A stretch of DNA of 57,500 bases from Legionella spiritensis (GCF_900186965.1 NZ_LT906457.1:342501-400000); one strand, 5' to 3'; shown: positions 20,256-29,766, counted from the stretch's first letter. Translations and numbers: made by a program. The notes: generated from the letters alone by a model not told the origin.

Positions 20256-21308
20256 CGCGGTGTTGTTAAGAGAGGCCATATCAATCACGAAGCGATAACG
20301 TACGTCGCTTTTTAAAACACGTTCATAGGCTTCGTTAACCTGTTGTATAGGTATGAGTTCAATGTCGCAGGCAATATTATGTTTGCCACAAAAATCAAGC
20401 ATATCCTGAGTTTCCTGAATCCCTCCAATTAATGAGCCGGCGAGACTGCGGCGTGCGCTGACCAGGGAAAACGCGTTGATCGGGATCTCATTTTCAGGAA
20501 GACCGACAACAACCATGGTGCCGTCACGTTTCAGTAATTTCAGATAGTCGTTCCAGTCAATCCGTGCTGACACAGTATTGATGATGAGATCAAACTGGTT
20601 GCCGAGCTGTTTGAACGTGGCCGGATCGGAGGTGGCATAAAAATGATCGGCCCCCATACGTTTCCCGTCGTCCGCCTTGTTTAGAGAATGACTCAAAACA
20701 GTCACTTCAGCGCCCATGGCATGCGCGATTTTTACACCCATATGACCCAGCCCGCCAAGGCCGATGATGGCCACTTTTTTCCCCGGCCCGGCTCCCCAAT
20801 GTTTCAGCGGAGAATATAAGGTGATGCCGGCACAGAGCAAAGGCGCTGCGGCATCCATCGGCAAATTGTCGGGAATACGTAACACGTAATCTTCATTGAC
20901 AACGATCCGGTTGGAGTATCCGCCCTGGGTCAGCCGGCTGCCGTCGCGTTCCATATCGTTGTAGGTAGCGGTCATGCCTTCATTACAAAATTGCTCCAAT
21001 CCTTCATGGCAATTGGTGCAGCGACGGCAGGAGTCCACGAAGCAGCCCACTCCAACCCGGTCTCCCGCCTGATATTTTGTGACCGCGGAGCCGATTTCGC
21101 TCACCACCCCGATAATTTCGTGTCCAGGTACCATGGGAAACAGGGAACCGCCCCATTCTTCCCGGGCCTGATGGATATCCGAATGGCATATGCCGCAATA
21201 ATGAATGTCTATCAGGACGTCGTGTTCCTGAACGTCACGGCGCTCAAAAGAATAGGGGGTCAGTAGTGCTTTCGCGGATTGGGCTGCATAACCTTTTGCC
21301 GGTATCAT
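20244..21308 (-). CDS. Zinc-dependent alcohol dehydrogenase (YahK/CAD type)
   Basis: Medium-chain dehydrogenase. Catalytic zinc site [10 protein letters not shown] with PGHEIIG; structural zinc cysteines [15 protein letters not shown]; Rossmann motif [18 protein letters not shown]. It closely follows E. coli YahK, an NADPH-dependent aldehyde reductase, to the end of the fold (YRFVID). E. coli YahK stops a few residues later, whereas this protein continues NNTAQVP, and its last three codons and stop come from repeat element C. Length 354 aa. The cytoplasmic reduction of aldehydes is inferred from the family. Confidence 0.92.
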   Translation of the reverse strand: MIPAKGYAAQSAKALLTPYSFERRDVQEHDVLIDIHYCGICHSDIHQAREEWGGSLFPMVPGHEIIGVVSEIGSAVTKYQAGDRVGVGCFVDSCRRCTNCHEGLEQFCNEGMTATYNDMERDGSRLTQGGYSNRIVVNEDYVLRIPDNLPMDAAAPLLCAGITLYSPLKHWGAGPGKKVAIIGLGGLGHMGVKIAHAMGAEVTVLSHSLNKADDGKRMGADHFYATSDPATFKQLGNQFDLIINTVSARIDWNDYLKLLKRDGTMVVVGLPENEIPINAFSLVSARRSLAGSLIGGIQETQDMLDFCGKHNIACDIELIPIQQVNEAYERVLKSDVRYRFVIDMASLNNTAQVP

Positions 21309-21451
21309 ATGAATACTCCTTTTTTTCCCTTAGATAGTAACCATGAAAATGGATATAGGCAAAAAATATCCCTGATTTATCGGTATGTCGATTGGCAGGA
21401 TAACGGATAGTCACTACTATTTAAAGAAATGGGTTAAATGGACATTGTAAT

Positions 21452-22399
21452 ATGCCCTCGGTCATCGAATGGTGGTTGTTGGTTCTTTTTTTCGCCATCG
21501 TCATTATGGTGCTCTCAATTGATCTGGTGTGGCTTAAAGGTGGCCGCAACCACCGTGTATCAACCAGGGAAGCGTTGGGCTGGAGCCTGGTATGGATTGG
21601 ACTCGCCTTAATCTTTAATGTGATTTTATGGTGGAGTCTGTACGCCACGCATGGGGTGGATATTGCTAACCGGAAATCTCTTGAATTTTTTACGGGTTAC
21701 CTGATTGAGAAATCCCTGTCTGTCGATAATCTTTTTGTTTTTATCATGATTTTTCATTATTTTGAGATCAAGGTCGAACAACAGCGCAAATTACTGCTGT
21801 ATGGCGTGATCAGTGCCATTTTGATGAGGCTTGTTATCATTTTGTTCGGGATCTGGCTGGTGAACAGGTTTGACTGGATTTTTTACGTATTTGGCATCCT
21901 GCTCCTGATGTCGGCGGTGCGACTTCTGTTTTTTGACGACGACAGCCATTCCCTGGACAACAATGTGATCATGAAAATAAGTCGCCGTCTGTTTCGGGTC
22001 AGCCATGAAAAACAGGACAACCGATTTTTCTTTATGAAAAACAATAAATTATATATAACTCCGTTGTTGATGGCCATCATCTTCATTGAATTCAGCGATT
22101 TGATTTTCGCCGTGGACAGTATTCCCGCGGTATTTGCCATCACCCGCGATCCGATCATCGTTTTTACCTCCAACGTGTTTGCCATTCTTGGTTTGCGGGC
22201 CATGTACTTCCTGATGGCCAACATGAACGAACAATTTTATTACTTAAGGCATGGCCTGGCTCTGATTTTAGTGTTTATCGCGGTGAAAATGCTGGTGCAT
22301 GATCTGATTGATATTCCCATTGTGATGACGTTGGGTGTCATTGTGACGGTTCTGTCCGTTTCCATCATAGGGAGTGTGTTCAGTGGTAAAAAACGGTAA
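21452..22399 (+). CDS. TerC-family membrane protein (Alx-like)
   Basis: An integral membrane protein of 315 aa with about eight or nine hydrophobic segments. The TerC signature is clear: EKSLSVDNLFVFIMIFHYF near residue 90 and FIEFSDLIFAVDSIPAVFAIT near 210, whose acidic residues are thought to bind metal. E. coli Alx of this family exports manganese; the substrate here is inferred. It is divergent from the alcohol dehydrogenase. No recognised manganese riboswitch is visible in the 143-bp leader. Confidence 0.92.
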   Translation: MPSVIEWWLLVLFFAIVIMVLSIDLVWLKGGRNHRVSTREALGWSLVWIGLALIFNVILWWSLYATHGVDIANRKSLEFFTGYLIEKSLSVDNLFVFIMIFHYFEIKVEQQRKLLLYGVISAILMRLVIILFGIWLVNRFDWIFYVFGILLLMSAVRLLFFDDDSHSLDNNVIMKISRRLFRVSHEKQDNRFFFMKNNKLYITPLLMAIIFIEFSDLIFAVDSIPAVFAITRDPIIVFTSNVFAILGLRAMYFLMANMNEQFYYLRHGLALILVFIAVKMLVHDLIDIPIVMTLGVIVTVLSVSIIGSVFSGKKR

Positions 22400-22512
22400 C
22401 CCTGGAGAAAACGTTTGACACATAGCTTTTTAAGTTGGTAAATGTGGGCATGTTCGAACCTGATTTATGATAAAAAATCGCGCATTTTAATTTTTTTTGC
22501 ACAAAAATGGAA

Positions 22513-22532
22513 GTATACTGCGCGCAGTATAC
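22513..22532. promoter_or_regulatory. 20-bp perfect palindrome upstream of tdk (candidate operator)
   Basis: GTATACTGCG followed directly by its reverse complement gives an uninterrupted perfect 20-bp dyad, ending 28 nt before the tdk start. No T tract follows, so it is not a terminator. Its first TATACT could double as a -10 box, which would place an operator over the promoter. The DNA-binding partner is unknown; the Zur-like regulator at the end of the operon is one candidate. Confidence 0.55.
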
Positions 22533-22560
22533 CTGTCTATTCGTTTATTGAAGGATCGGA

Positions 22561-23184
22561 ATGGCAAAAGTGTATTTTTATTATTCGGCCATGAACGCCG
22601 GCAAGAGTACCGTGTTGCTCCAATCAAGTCATAATTACCGTGAAAAAGGCATGCAGACGCTGCTCCTGACCCCGGCGGTGGATTCTCGCTGCCAGCAAGG
22701 GGTGGTTGCCTCCCGCATCGGGCTGTCCGAACTGGCCTACGCGTTTCAGGCGAAGGATGATTTGCTGGCCTACGTTCGCCGGCAACAGCAGGATCAATCG
22801 CTTGCCTGTGTGTTGATCGACGAGGCGCAGTTTTTAAGCCGGGATCAGGTGTTTCAAATAACAGAAATTGCCGACAGGCTGGCTATCCCTGTGCTGGCCT
22901 ATGGTTTGCGAACGGATTTTCGGGGTGAGTTATTCCCGGGCAGTCAGTATTTACTGGCGTGGGCCGATGAATTAATCGAGATCAAAACCATCTGCCATTG
23001 CGGGCGTAAAGCGACCATGAACAGGCGCATCAACGCGCAGGGCGATGTGGTTTGGGACGGCGAGCAATTGTTCATCGGCGGGAACGAATCTTACGTCTCC
23101 GTGTGTCGGAAACACTTTAAAACGGGGGAGACCAGGGAAAAAAAAGATAAAAAATTGTGCAGTAACGATACCAAAAGGGATTGA
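22561..23184 (+). CDS. tdk: Thymidine kinase
   Basis: Type II (TK1-like) thymidine kinase, converting thymidine to dTMP. Walker [10 protein letters not shown] near the N-terminus, Walker [10 protein letters not shown], the lasso zinc site CHCGRKA and a further Cys in VSVCRKHF, and the thymidine-binding [10 protein letters not shown]. Length 207 aa is standard. It is the first gene of an operon-like run with two MFS transporters and deoB, matching a nucleoside salvage role. Confidence 0.96.
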   Translation: MAKVYFYYSAMNAGKSTVLLQSSHNYREKGMQTLLLTPAVDSRCQQGVVASRIGLSELAYAFQAKDDLLAYVRRQQQDQSLACVLIDEAQFLSRDQVFQITEIADRLAIPVLAYGLRTDFRGELFPGSQYLLAWADELIEIKTICHCGRKATMNRRINAQGDVVWDGEQLFIGGNESYVSVCRKHFKTGETREKKDKKLCSNDTKRD

Positions 23185-23236
23185 TTTTTGTTACAATAAC
23201 GCGCAATTTTCGCTCGTTTTTACTCAAGGAGTCACG

Positions 23237-24514
23237 TTGTCCGATTCAATGGCAGTGGATAGAGGGGGTGTTTTGCCTCGCGGCGGTTTTATGGCATGGC
23301 TGGTGTGCCTGTCGGCCGGGTTGTTTTTCTTTTATGAATTTTTTCAACTCAATATTTTTGACGTCATTAATCAACCGTTACGTCATGATTTTAATCTCGA
23401 TGCCACCCAGTTGAGCTGGATGTCCAGTACGTACCTTTGGGCGGATATTCTTTTTTTACTGCCGGCGGGGATCATTCTCGATCGCTTTTCCGTTCGCCGC
23501 GTTATTCTGACAGCCATGCTGATTTGTGTGGTGGGTACGGTCGGTTTCGCGTTGACCTCCTCATTTGTCTGGGCATCTTTTTTTCATTTTCTATCCGGCA
23601 TTGGTAACGCGTTTTGTTTTTTGTCCTGCGTGGTTCTGGTGTCGCAATGGTTTCCGCCCCGTCGCCAGGCTCTTGTTATCGGCTTGCTGGTGACCATGGC
23701 GTTTCTCGGCGGCATGATGGCGCATACGCCTTTTGCCCGCTTAAATGACCACTACGGTTGGCGTACTTCCCTGTTAATTGACGGGGGTGCTGGCGCCTTA
23801 TTGCTGATCTGGATTTATATGATGGTCAAGGACCGTCCGGATTCCCTCGATTCCAGGCAAAAAAAGCAAAACGAGCAAACGGTTTTCTCCGGTTTCATGA
23901 CCGCCTTGTCCAATCGCCAGAACTGGCTTGCCGGCTTTTATACCTCGTTTCTCAATTTGCCTATTATGGTGCTTTGCGCGTTATGGGGTGCGAGTTATTT
24001 GCATGTTGTTCATCAGTTGCCCGATATGGCGGCCAGTAACGTGATCAGTCTCATATTTATCGGCAGTATTATAGGCTGCCCTTTGGCTGGTTGGTTGTCG
24101 GACAGGCAGGGTCGCCGTAAACCGTTAATGATTGCCGGCGCGCTGGCCACTTTGGTGACGATCATCCCGCTTTTTTTAAATCATACGTTAAGTCAAACGG
24201 AGTTAAGCGTGATATTCTTCGCCCTGGGATTTTTTACCAGCACGCAGGTCATCAGTTATCCTCTGGTGGCGGAAAGCAACCATCTGGAACACACCGGTGC
24301 GGCAACCGGCGTCGCTTCGGTGTTGATCATGGGGGGCGGCGGTGTTGGGCAGGTATTTTTTGGCTGGTTAATGCAATACCATGCCGGTGCGGCGTCACAA
24401 CATTATACAATAGCTGATTTTCAATACGCGATGTGGATGTTTCCTCTGACCGCGATTGCTGCTCTGCTCATGGTATTGTTAACCCGGGAAACGCATTGCA
24501 GGCGTCTTGACTGA
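23237..24514 (+). CDS. phtC: MFS transporter, probable PhtC-like nucleoside importer
   Basis: A 12-helix major facilitator protein of 425 aa in the inner membrane, with the first helix FFFYEFFQLNIFDVI typical of Legionella Pht transporters and the loop motif DRFSVRR. The open frame extends into tdk, but the TTG at 23237 (MSDSMAVDRG) has AAGGAG 5 nt upstream and gives a family-like length. In L. pneumophila the phtC-phtD locus is linked to thymidine salvage; the position directly after tdk and before a paralogue supports that identity, although the symbol is assigned from context. Confidence 0.85.
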   Translation: MSDSMAVDRGGVLPRGGFMAWLVCLSAGLFFFYEFFQLNIFDVINQPLRHDFNLDATQLSWMSSTYLWADILFLLPAGIILDRFSVRRVILTAMLICVVGTVGFALTSSFVWASFFHFLSGIGNAFCFLSCVVLVSQWFPPRRQALVIGLLVTMAFLGGMMAHTPFARLNDHYGWRTSLLIDGGAGALLLIWIYMMVKDRPDSLDSRQKKQNEQTVFSGFMTALSNRQNWLAGFYTSFLNLPIMVLCALWGASYLHVVHQLPDMAASNVISLIFIGSIIGCPLAGWLSDRQGRRKPLMIAGALATLVTIIPLFLNHTLSQTELSVIFFALGFFTSTQVISYPLVAESNHLEHTGAATGVASVLIMGGGGVGQVFFGWLMQYHAGAASQHYTIADFQYAMWMFPLTAIAALLMVLLTRETHCRRLD

Positions 24515-24523
24515 GGAGTTTTT

Positions 24524-25807
24524 ATGCAGATGGTGGAAGAATATAGGGAAACAGGTAAATTCGCGACCCGGATTTTGCCGTGGATTGTCTGTTTCAGTGC
24601 GTCACTGTTCTTTTTTTATGAGTTTATTCAAGGCAATATGTTTGCCTCCATCGCGGATAATATCATGCGGGATTTTCACGTACAGGCCGATAAAATGGCT
24701 TATCTGTCCAGCATATATTATGTTTCCAATGTTATTTTTCTGTTTGTCGCCGGTACGGTGCTGGATAAATATTCCACCCGCAAAACTATCATCGCCGCCA
24801 TGGCGCTTTGTATTGTCAGTACATTTATCCTGGCCCACGCCCAATCTTTTTATCTGGCCTTGCTGTGCCGCTTTATGACGGGGATTGGCAGCGCGTTTTG
24901 TTTTATCGGGCCGGTACGGGTGGCGTCACGCTGGTTTCCTCCCCGACGAATGGCTATGGTGACCGGAGTCATTGTCACCATTGGCATGATGGGCGGCATG
25001 CTGGCGCAGTACCCCTTAACCAAACTGGTGGCCTACATGGGTTGGCGTGACGCGCTTGTGCAGGTTGGCTGGCTGGGCGTGATGATGTCAGGAATCATGC
25101 TTTTTGGCCTTATTGAAAAAGAGCGGCAGCCTGCTGCCGCGGCGGCAAAACCGGTTACCGCACTTGACGCCATCAAAAAAGCCTATTTCAATTCCCAAAA
25201 TCTGCGTGCGGCGCTTTATACCAGTTTGATGAACATGGCTATTGCCGTGTTTGGCGCCATGATGGGTTCCTTGTATCTGGTGCAGAAAATGGGTATCAGC
25301 AAGGAAGACGCGTCTCTGGTAAATTCCATGCTGTTTTTAGGGGCTATCATTGGCGGGCCTGTTATCGGTTGGCTGTCGGACAGATTGGCTTTGCGTATTG
25401 TGCCTATGAAAATAGGGGTGGTCGCTTCTCTGGTGACGATGCTGGCCATCTTATTCCTGCCGGTGTCCCTGCCCCTCATGAAAATACTGTTTTTCCTGTT
25501 GGGCTTTTTTACCGCGTCGCAGGTCATTAGTTATGCGCTGGTTGCGGAAAGCAGCTCACCATTAATCACCGCAACGGCTGTCAGCGTGATTTCGTTTTTA
25601 ACCCAGGGCGGTTACGTTATTTATCAGAATCTGTTCAGTGCCTTGCTGGTAAGCCATGGCGGCATGAAGATGCAGGCAGGCATTCCTGTTTATTCTCTTG
25701 GTGATTATCAGTATGCGGCAGCCATGCTGCCCATTGGTTTAATAGTGGCGTTTCTGGCTGTGCAGGGGCTAAGGGAAACGCATGGACAGCCGGTAGCAGA
25801 GGGGTAA
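24524..25807 (+). CDS. phtD: MFS transporter, probable PhtD-like nucleoside importer
   Basis: A paralogue of the preceding gene (427 aa, 12 helices): LFFFYEFIQGNMFASI in helix 1, LDKYSTRKT loop, SQVISYALVAESS in helix 10 matching SYPLVAESN in its neighbour. It starts 9 nt after that stop and is followed 6 nt later by deoB, so it is clearly in an operon. Pht proteins import nutrients from the vacuole or environment; the tdk and deoB neighbours suggest pyrimidine nucleosides. Symbol assigned from context. Confidence 0.85.
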   Translation: MQMVEEYRETGKFATRILPWIVCFSASLFFFYEFIQGNMFASIADNIMRDFHVQADKMAYLSSIYYVSNVIFLFVAGTVLDKYSTRKTIIAAMALCIVSTFILAHAQSFYLALLCRFMTGIGSAFCFIGPVRVASRWFPPRRMAMVTGVIVTIGMMGGMLAQYPLTKLVAYMGWRDALVQVGWLGVMMSGIMLFGLIEKERQPAAAAAKPVTALDAIKKAYFNSQNLRAALYTSLMNMAIAVFGAMMGSLYLVQKMGISKEDASLVNSMLFLGAIIGGPVIGWLSDRLALRIVPMKIGVVASLVTMLAILFLPVSLPLMKILFFLLGFFTASQVISYALVAESSSPLITATAVSVISFLTQGGYVIYQNLFSALLVSHGGMKMQAGIPVYSLGDYQYAAAMLPIGLIVAFLAVQGLRETHGQPVAEG

Positions 25808-25813
25808 AGCAAA

Positions 25814-27034
25814 ATGTCTGGACGTGTTTGTGTTTTATTGATGGATTCTCTTGGTATCGGTGCCAGTCTTGATGCGTCCGGCTACGGGGATACCGGTGCA
25901 AACACGTTTGGCCACATTCATGACGCTTGTCAGGATGGTCACGCCGACAGGAAAGGGTTACGGCAAGGCCCTCTGGTTATTCCCAATCTGGCCGCAGCCG
26001 GTTTGTATCACGCCACCATGGCCAGTTTCGCGGCGACCTCGTTTACACTGGATGGCATGAAGGAGCCATCAGGATATTACGGGTATGCGGTGGAGCAGAG
26101 TCTGGGCAAAGATACTCCAAGCGGACATTGGGAACTGGCCGGAGTCCCCGTGACCTTTGAATGGGGATATTTTCCCGAACAAATTCCCTGCTTTCCGGAA
26201 AAATTGATTAAGGATTTCATTGCAAAAACAGGGTTACCTGGGGTTTTGGGAGAAAAACACGCGTCCGGTACGACCATTATTGAAGAATTGGGTGCCCAGC
26301 ATATTAAAACAGGAAAACCCATTGTCTATACGTCCGCCGACAGCGTGTTTCAAATCGCGGCCCATGAAGAACATTTTGGTTTGTCGCGCTTGTATGACAT
26401 TTGTGACGTCGCCAGGAAACTGGTCGATGAATACCAGATTGGCCGTGTAATCGCCAGACCGTTTGTCGGCAAGCCGGGGCATTTTACCCGCACCGGGAAC
26501 CGGCGGGATTATGCCACTCCGCCGCCTGCACCGACCTTGCTGGACAGGCTGAAAGAGGCGGGAAGAGAGGTTATCGCCATTGGCAAGACGGCGGATATTT
26601 TTGCCCATCAGGGCATTACGCAAACCATTAAGGCCGACGGCAATATGGCTTTGTTTGATGCGACGCTGTCCACGTTGCAACGGGCACCGGCCGGAAGTTT
26701 GATTTTCACCAATTTTGTCGATTTTGATTCCTCGTATGGCCACCGTCGTGACGTGGCGGGCTATGCCCACGCACTGGAACAATTTGATAAAAGAATGCCG
26801 GAATTGCACGCGCTGCTGAAGGATGATGACTTGATTGTTATCACGGCTGATCATGGTTGCGATCCGACCTTTCCCGGATCTGATCATACCCGTGAGCATA
26901 TTCCGGTCCTGGTATACGGGCCACGCTCGCCATCCCGGTTTATAGGGCGGCGTGAGACGTTTGCCGATGTGGGACAAAGTCTGGCTGAGTATCTTGGTAT
27001 CGATCCAATGCTACATGGGGTTTCCTTTCTCTGA
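25814..27034 (+). CDS. deoB: Phosphopentomutase
   Basis: Interconverts (deoxy)ribose 1-phosphate and 5-phosphate, allowing the sugar of salvaged nucleosides to enter central metabolism. Alkaline-phosphatase superfamily: N-terminal metal/nucleophile region LLMDSLGIGA with GDTGANTFGHI, the SGHWELAG motif, and C-terminal metal ligands ITADHGCDPTFPGSDHTREHIP. Length 406 aa, as in E. coli DeoB. The stop TGA shares one base with the start of the next gene (TGATG), a coupling arrangement. Confidence 0.96.
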   Translation: MSGRVCVLLMDSLGIGASLDASGYGDTGANTFGHIHDACQDGHADRKGLRQGPLVIPNLAAAGLYHATMASFAATSFTLDGMKEPSGYYGYAVEQSLGKDTPSGHWELAGVPVTFEWGYFPEQIPCFPEKLIKDFIAKTGLPGVLGEKHASGTTIIEELGAQHIKTGKPIVYTSADSVFQIAAHEEHFGLSRLYDICDVARKLVDEYQIGRVIARPFVGKPGHFTRTGNRRDYATPPPAPTLLDRLKEAGREVIAIGKTADIFAHQGITQTIKADGNMALFDATLSTLQRAPAGSLIFTNFVDFDSSYGHRRDVAGYAHALEQFDKRMPELHALLKDDDLIVITADHGCDPTFPGSDHTREHIPVLVYGPRSPSRFIGRRETFADVGQSLAEYLGIDPMLHGVSFL

Positions 27035-27471
27035 TGATTTATCCTGACGCGTTCCTTGAGTTTTGTTCGACGACCAGTCATAAATTAACCTCTCTGCGTA
27101 AACATATCCTGTATATTTTGTGGTCTGCGAATAAACCGCTGAAAGCCTATGAAATCCTGGATCAATTATTACAAACCATGTCCAACGCCAAACCGCCAAC
27201 CGTTTATCGTGTGCTGGACTATTTTGTGGTGAATGGGCTGGTTCATAAAATTGAATCCATTCAATCCTATACTCTGTGTCAGGAGCCGGACAAACAATAC
27301 GCCTCGGAAATACTGATGGTCTGTGATAGTTGTCATGGTGTTCTTGAGGTCTATGATGAAACGTTACATGGCTTGCTGAAACGGTTAAGCACCAATCGGC
27401 AGTTTGCATTGGGTGCAGATACTATTGAATTAAAAGGTATTTGCCATTTGTGTCAATCCCAGGCTCCGTGA
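27034..27471 (+). CDS. zur: Zur-like zinc uptake regulator (Fur family)
   Basis: A Fur-family metalloregulator of 145 aa. Winged helix AKPPTVYRVLDYFVVNGLVHKIES matches E. coli Zur closely, and the structural zinc cysteines are CDSCH and CHLC. It is translationally coupled to deoB. Its last codons and stop (CAG GCT CCG TGA) lie in the terminal repeat of element D, so the tail beyond the last zinc cysteine may have been trimmed by insertion. E. coli Zur has a longer tail there. Zinc specificity is inferred from similarity. Confidence 0.85.
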   Translation: MIYPDAFLEFCSTTSHKLTSLRKHILYILWSANKPLKAYEILDQLLQTMSNAKPPTVYRVLDYFVVNGLVHKIESIQSYTLCQEPDKQYASEILMVCDSCHGVLEVYDETLHGLLKRLSTNRQFALGADTIELKGICHLCQSQAP

Positions 27472-27698
27472 ACAAAAATTTTCACAGCTGCAAATACGGC
27501 TAATTGGCATTATTTTTTTCGAAAAAGTAGTAGCCCGTAAGGAGGCCTGCGGCCGTATTGCGGGTTTGATGTGTCAATCAGGAACGTTATCCCGCATTAC
27601 GGCTGCGCCTTCATGACGGGCTACAAGACATTATTATTTGTTGCGCAACAATAGTTGCCTTGTTTTCGATCGGAAAAAAAATTGGTTCACAGAGCCTG
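27460..27698 (+). repeat. Dispersed repeat element, copy D (best-preserved, 239 bp)
   Basis: The two ends are near-perfect inverted repeats: left CAGGCTCCGTGAACAAAAATT and right, read backwards, CAGGCTCTGTGAACCAATTT. Inside at 27530-27624 is the REP-like core, an inverted repeat from GTAGCCCGTAAGGAGGC to CCTTCATGACGGGCTAC with arms of about 36 nt. No protein is encoded. The left end supplies Q-A-P-stop to zur. The right end lies 56 bp upstream of the hslVU promoter. Confidence 0.88.
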
Positions 27699-27753
27699 TG
27701 ACGTTTTTCTTGTGCGTGAATACGGCAACGGGTAAAAATAATTTTTATTATTC

Positions 27754-27780
27754 TATTGAATTTTGCTTTTAAACCCCCAC
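27754..27780 (+). promoter_or_regulatory. Heat-shock (sigma-32-like) promoter of hslVU
   Basis: TATTGAA (27754-27760) and CCCCCAC (27774-27780) with 13 nt between them resemble the RpoH consensus (CTTGAA ... CCCCATnT). It lies 34 bp before the hslV start. hslVU is a classic sigma-32 operon in E. coli, which supports the reading. Confidence 0.6.
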
Positions 27781-27813
27781 GTTATCGATTTTGGCGGTAG
27801 AAGAGGAATTATT

Positions 27814-28362
27814 TTGGAACAATATCGCGGAACGACCATCCTGTCCGTGCGACGGGGTAAAAAAGTAGTGATAGGCGGCGATGGTCAGGTGTCATTGGGC
27901 AATACCATTATGAAAGGCAATGCCCGTAAGGTCAGACGCCTGTATAAAGATCAGGTCATTGCGGGGTTTGCAGGTGGCACGGCGGATGCGTTTACATTGT
28001 TTGAGCGTTTTGAGCGGAAACTGGAGATGCACCACGGCCACTTGTTGCGCGCCGCGGTGGAGTTGGCGAAGGATTGGCGGACCGACAAAATTCTCAGACG
28101 CCTTGAAGCGTTACTGGCGGTTGCCGACAGCAAGGCGTCTTTGATTATTACCGGTAACGGGGATGTTATCGAGCCGGAAGAAGGTTTAATGGCTATCGGA
28201 TCAGGCGGTCCTTTCGCTCAGTCGGCAGCGCGCGCCTTGCTGGAAAATACGAAATTATCAGCCGCGGATATTGTTCGTAAAGCGTTAAAAATAGCCGGTG
28301 ATATTTGTATATACACCAACCATAATTTAACCCTTGAAGAATTGGATAGTGATAGTGAATAG
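27814..28362 (+). CDS. hslV: ATP-dependent protease subunit HslV (ClpQ)
   Basis: N-terminal threonine peptidase forming the proteolytic core of the HslUV complex. The mature catalytic end TTILSVRR follows a short propeptide MEQYRG; downstream [30 protein letters not shown] and LIITGNGDV are diagnostic. The frame opens at 27763, but a TTG at 27814 with an AGAGGAA site 6 nt upstream gives the expected 182 aa. Its end overlaps the likely hslU start. Confidence 0.94.
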   Translation: MEQYRGTTILSVRRGKKVVIGGDGQVSLGNTIMKGNARKVRRLYKDQVIAGFAGGTADAFTLFERFERKLEMHHGHLLRAAVELAKDWRTDKILRRLEALLAVADSKASLIITGNGDVIEPEEGLMAIGSGGPFAQSAARALLENTKLSAADIVRKALKIAGDICIYTNHNLTLEELDSDSE

Positions 28363-29686
28363 TACGATGATGACTCCCCGGGAGATTGTGCAGGAACTTG
28401 ATAAGCACATTATTGGCCAGGATCAGGCAAAACGAGCCGTGGCCATTGCCTTGCGCAATCGCTGGCGTCGCATGCAGATTTCAGATGAAACGCTGCGTGC
28501 TGAAATCATGCCTAAAAATATTCTGATGATAGGTCCGACCGGTGTCGGAAAAACGGAAATAGCAAGACGTCTTGCGAAACTGGCGCAGGCACCGTTTATC
28601 AAGGTTGAAGCCACGAAATTCACTGAGGTGGGTTATGTTGGCCGGGACGTGGATTCCATCATTCGTGATTTAGCCGATATTTCCGCCAAGCAGGAGCGGG
28701 AGCTGGCTATGCAAAAGGTAGAACAACAGGCTCAGGATGCCGCGGAAGAGCGGGTTCTGGATGCTCTGTTACCATCGGCGCGAGGTAGTCTCGTTGAGGC
28801 GGAAAAGGATACATCCACCCGCCAGATATTTCGCAAGCAGTTGCGCGAAGGCAGTCTGGATGACAACGAAATTGAAATTGAAATATCGGCGACGCCGGTT
28901 GGTGTCGAGATTATGGCGCCTCCGGGCATGGAAGAAATGACCAGCCAGTTGCAGGCCATGTTTCAGCAGGTAGGCAGCGGGCGTACCAAAACGCGTAAAA
29001 TGAAAATTGGCAAAGCCATGAAGATTTTGCGAGAGGAAGAAGCAGGGAAGCTTATCAATGAAGATGATATTAAAATCCGCGCCCTTGAAAAAGTAGAGCA
29101 GCATGGCATCGTTTTTATTGATGAACTGGACAAGGTCGCGAAGCGGGCGGAACACGGCGGCGGGGACGTGTCACGCGAAGGGGTACAGCGCGATCTGCTA
29201 CCCCTGGTTGAGGGATGTACGGTGTCGACCAAATACGGCATGATCAAATCGGATCATATCCTTTTTATCGCTTCCGGTGCGTTTCATGTTTCCAAACCGT
29301 CTGATCTGATTGCCGAGTTACAGGGGCGGTTGCCGATCCGGGTTGAATTGGGCGCCTTGAGTGTCGATGATTTTGTCCGCATATTAACCGAACCCAGCGC
29401 GTCCCTGACGGAGCAGTACATTGCTCTCATGGAAACGGAAGGATTGGCGTTGAGCTTTGATAAAACAGGGATTCAACGCATTGCGGAAGTAGCCTGGCAA
29501 GTCAATGAAACAACGGAAAATATTGGTGCCCGCCGCTTATATACGGTTATGGAGCGTCTGCTGGAAATGATTTCCTTTGAAGCGACCGATAAGGCCGGTG
29601 AATCCGTTCATGTCGATAAAGCCTATGTGAACAAGCATTTGGGTGAGCTGTTGCAAAATGAGGATTTGGCTCGCTATATTCTTTGA
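28355..29686 (+). CDS. hslU: ATP-dependent protease ATPase subunit HslU (ClpY)
   Basis: An AAA+ unfoldase that feeds substrates to HslV. Motifs: [16 protein letters not shown] at the start, Walker [10 protein letters not shown], Walker [14 protein letters not shown], sensor region [20 protein letters not shown], and the C-terminal tail EDLARYIL that inserts into HslV. The GTG at 28355 gives 443 aa, identical to E. coli HslU; ATG at 28367 or 28370 is possible. It overlaps hslV by 8 nt. Confidence 0.96.
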   Translation: MNSTMMTPREIVQELDKHIIGQDQAKRAVAIALRNRWRRMQISDETLRAEIMPKNILMIGPTGVGKTEIARRLAKLAQAPFIKVEATKFTEVGYVGRDVDSIIRDLADISAKQERELAMQKVEQQAQDAAEERVLDALLPSARGSLVEAEKDTSTRQIFRKQLREGSLDDNEIEIEISATPVGVEIMAPPGMEEMTSQLQAMFQQVGSGRTKTRKMKIGKAMKILREEEAGKLINEDDIKIRALEKVEQHGIVFIDELDKVAKRAEHGGGDVSREGVQRDLLPLVEGCTVSTKYGMIKSDHILFIASGAFHVSKPSDLIAELQGRLPIRVELGALSVDDFVRILTEPSASLTEQYIALMETEGLALSFDKTGIQRIAEVAWQVNETTENIGARRLYTVMERLLEMISFEATDKAGESVHVDKAYVNKHLGELLQNEDLARYIL

Positions 29687-29766
29687 TAACCGATTGGCTC
29701 GGGCATAGCTTGAGCCGTGTTGTGCAAAAGGCCATCCCTGTTGGCTGTAAATCCGATATCCTGTCT

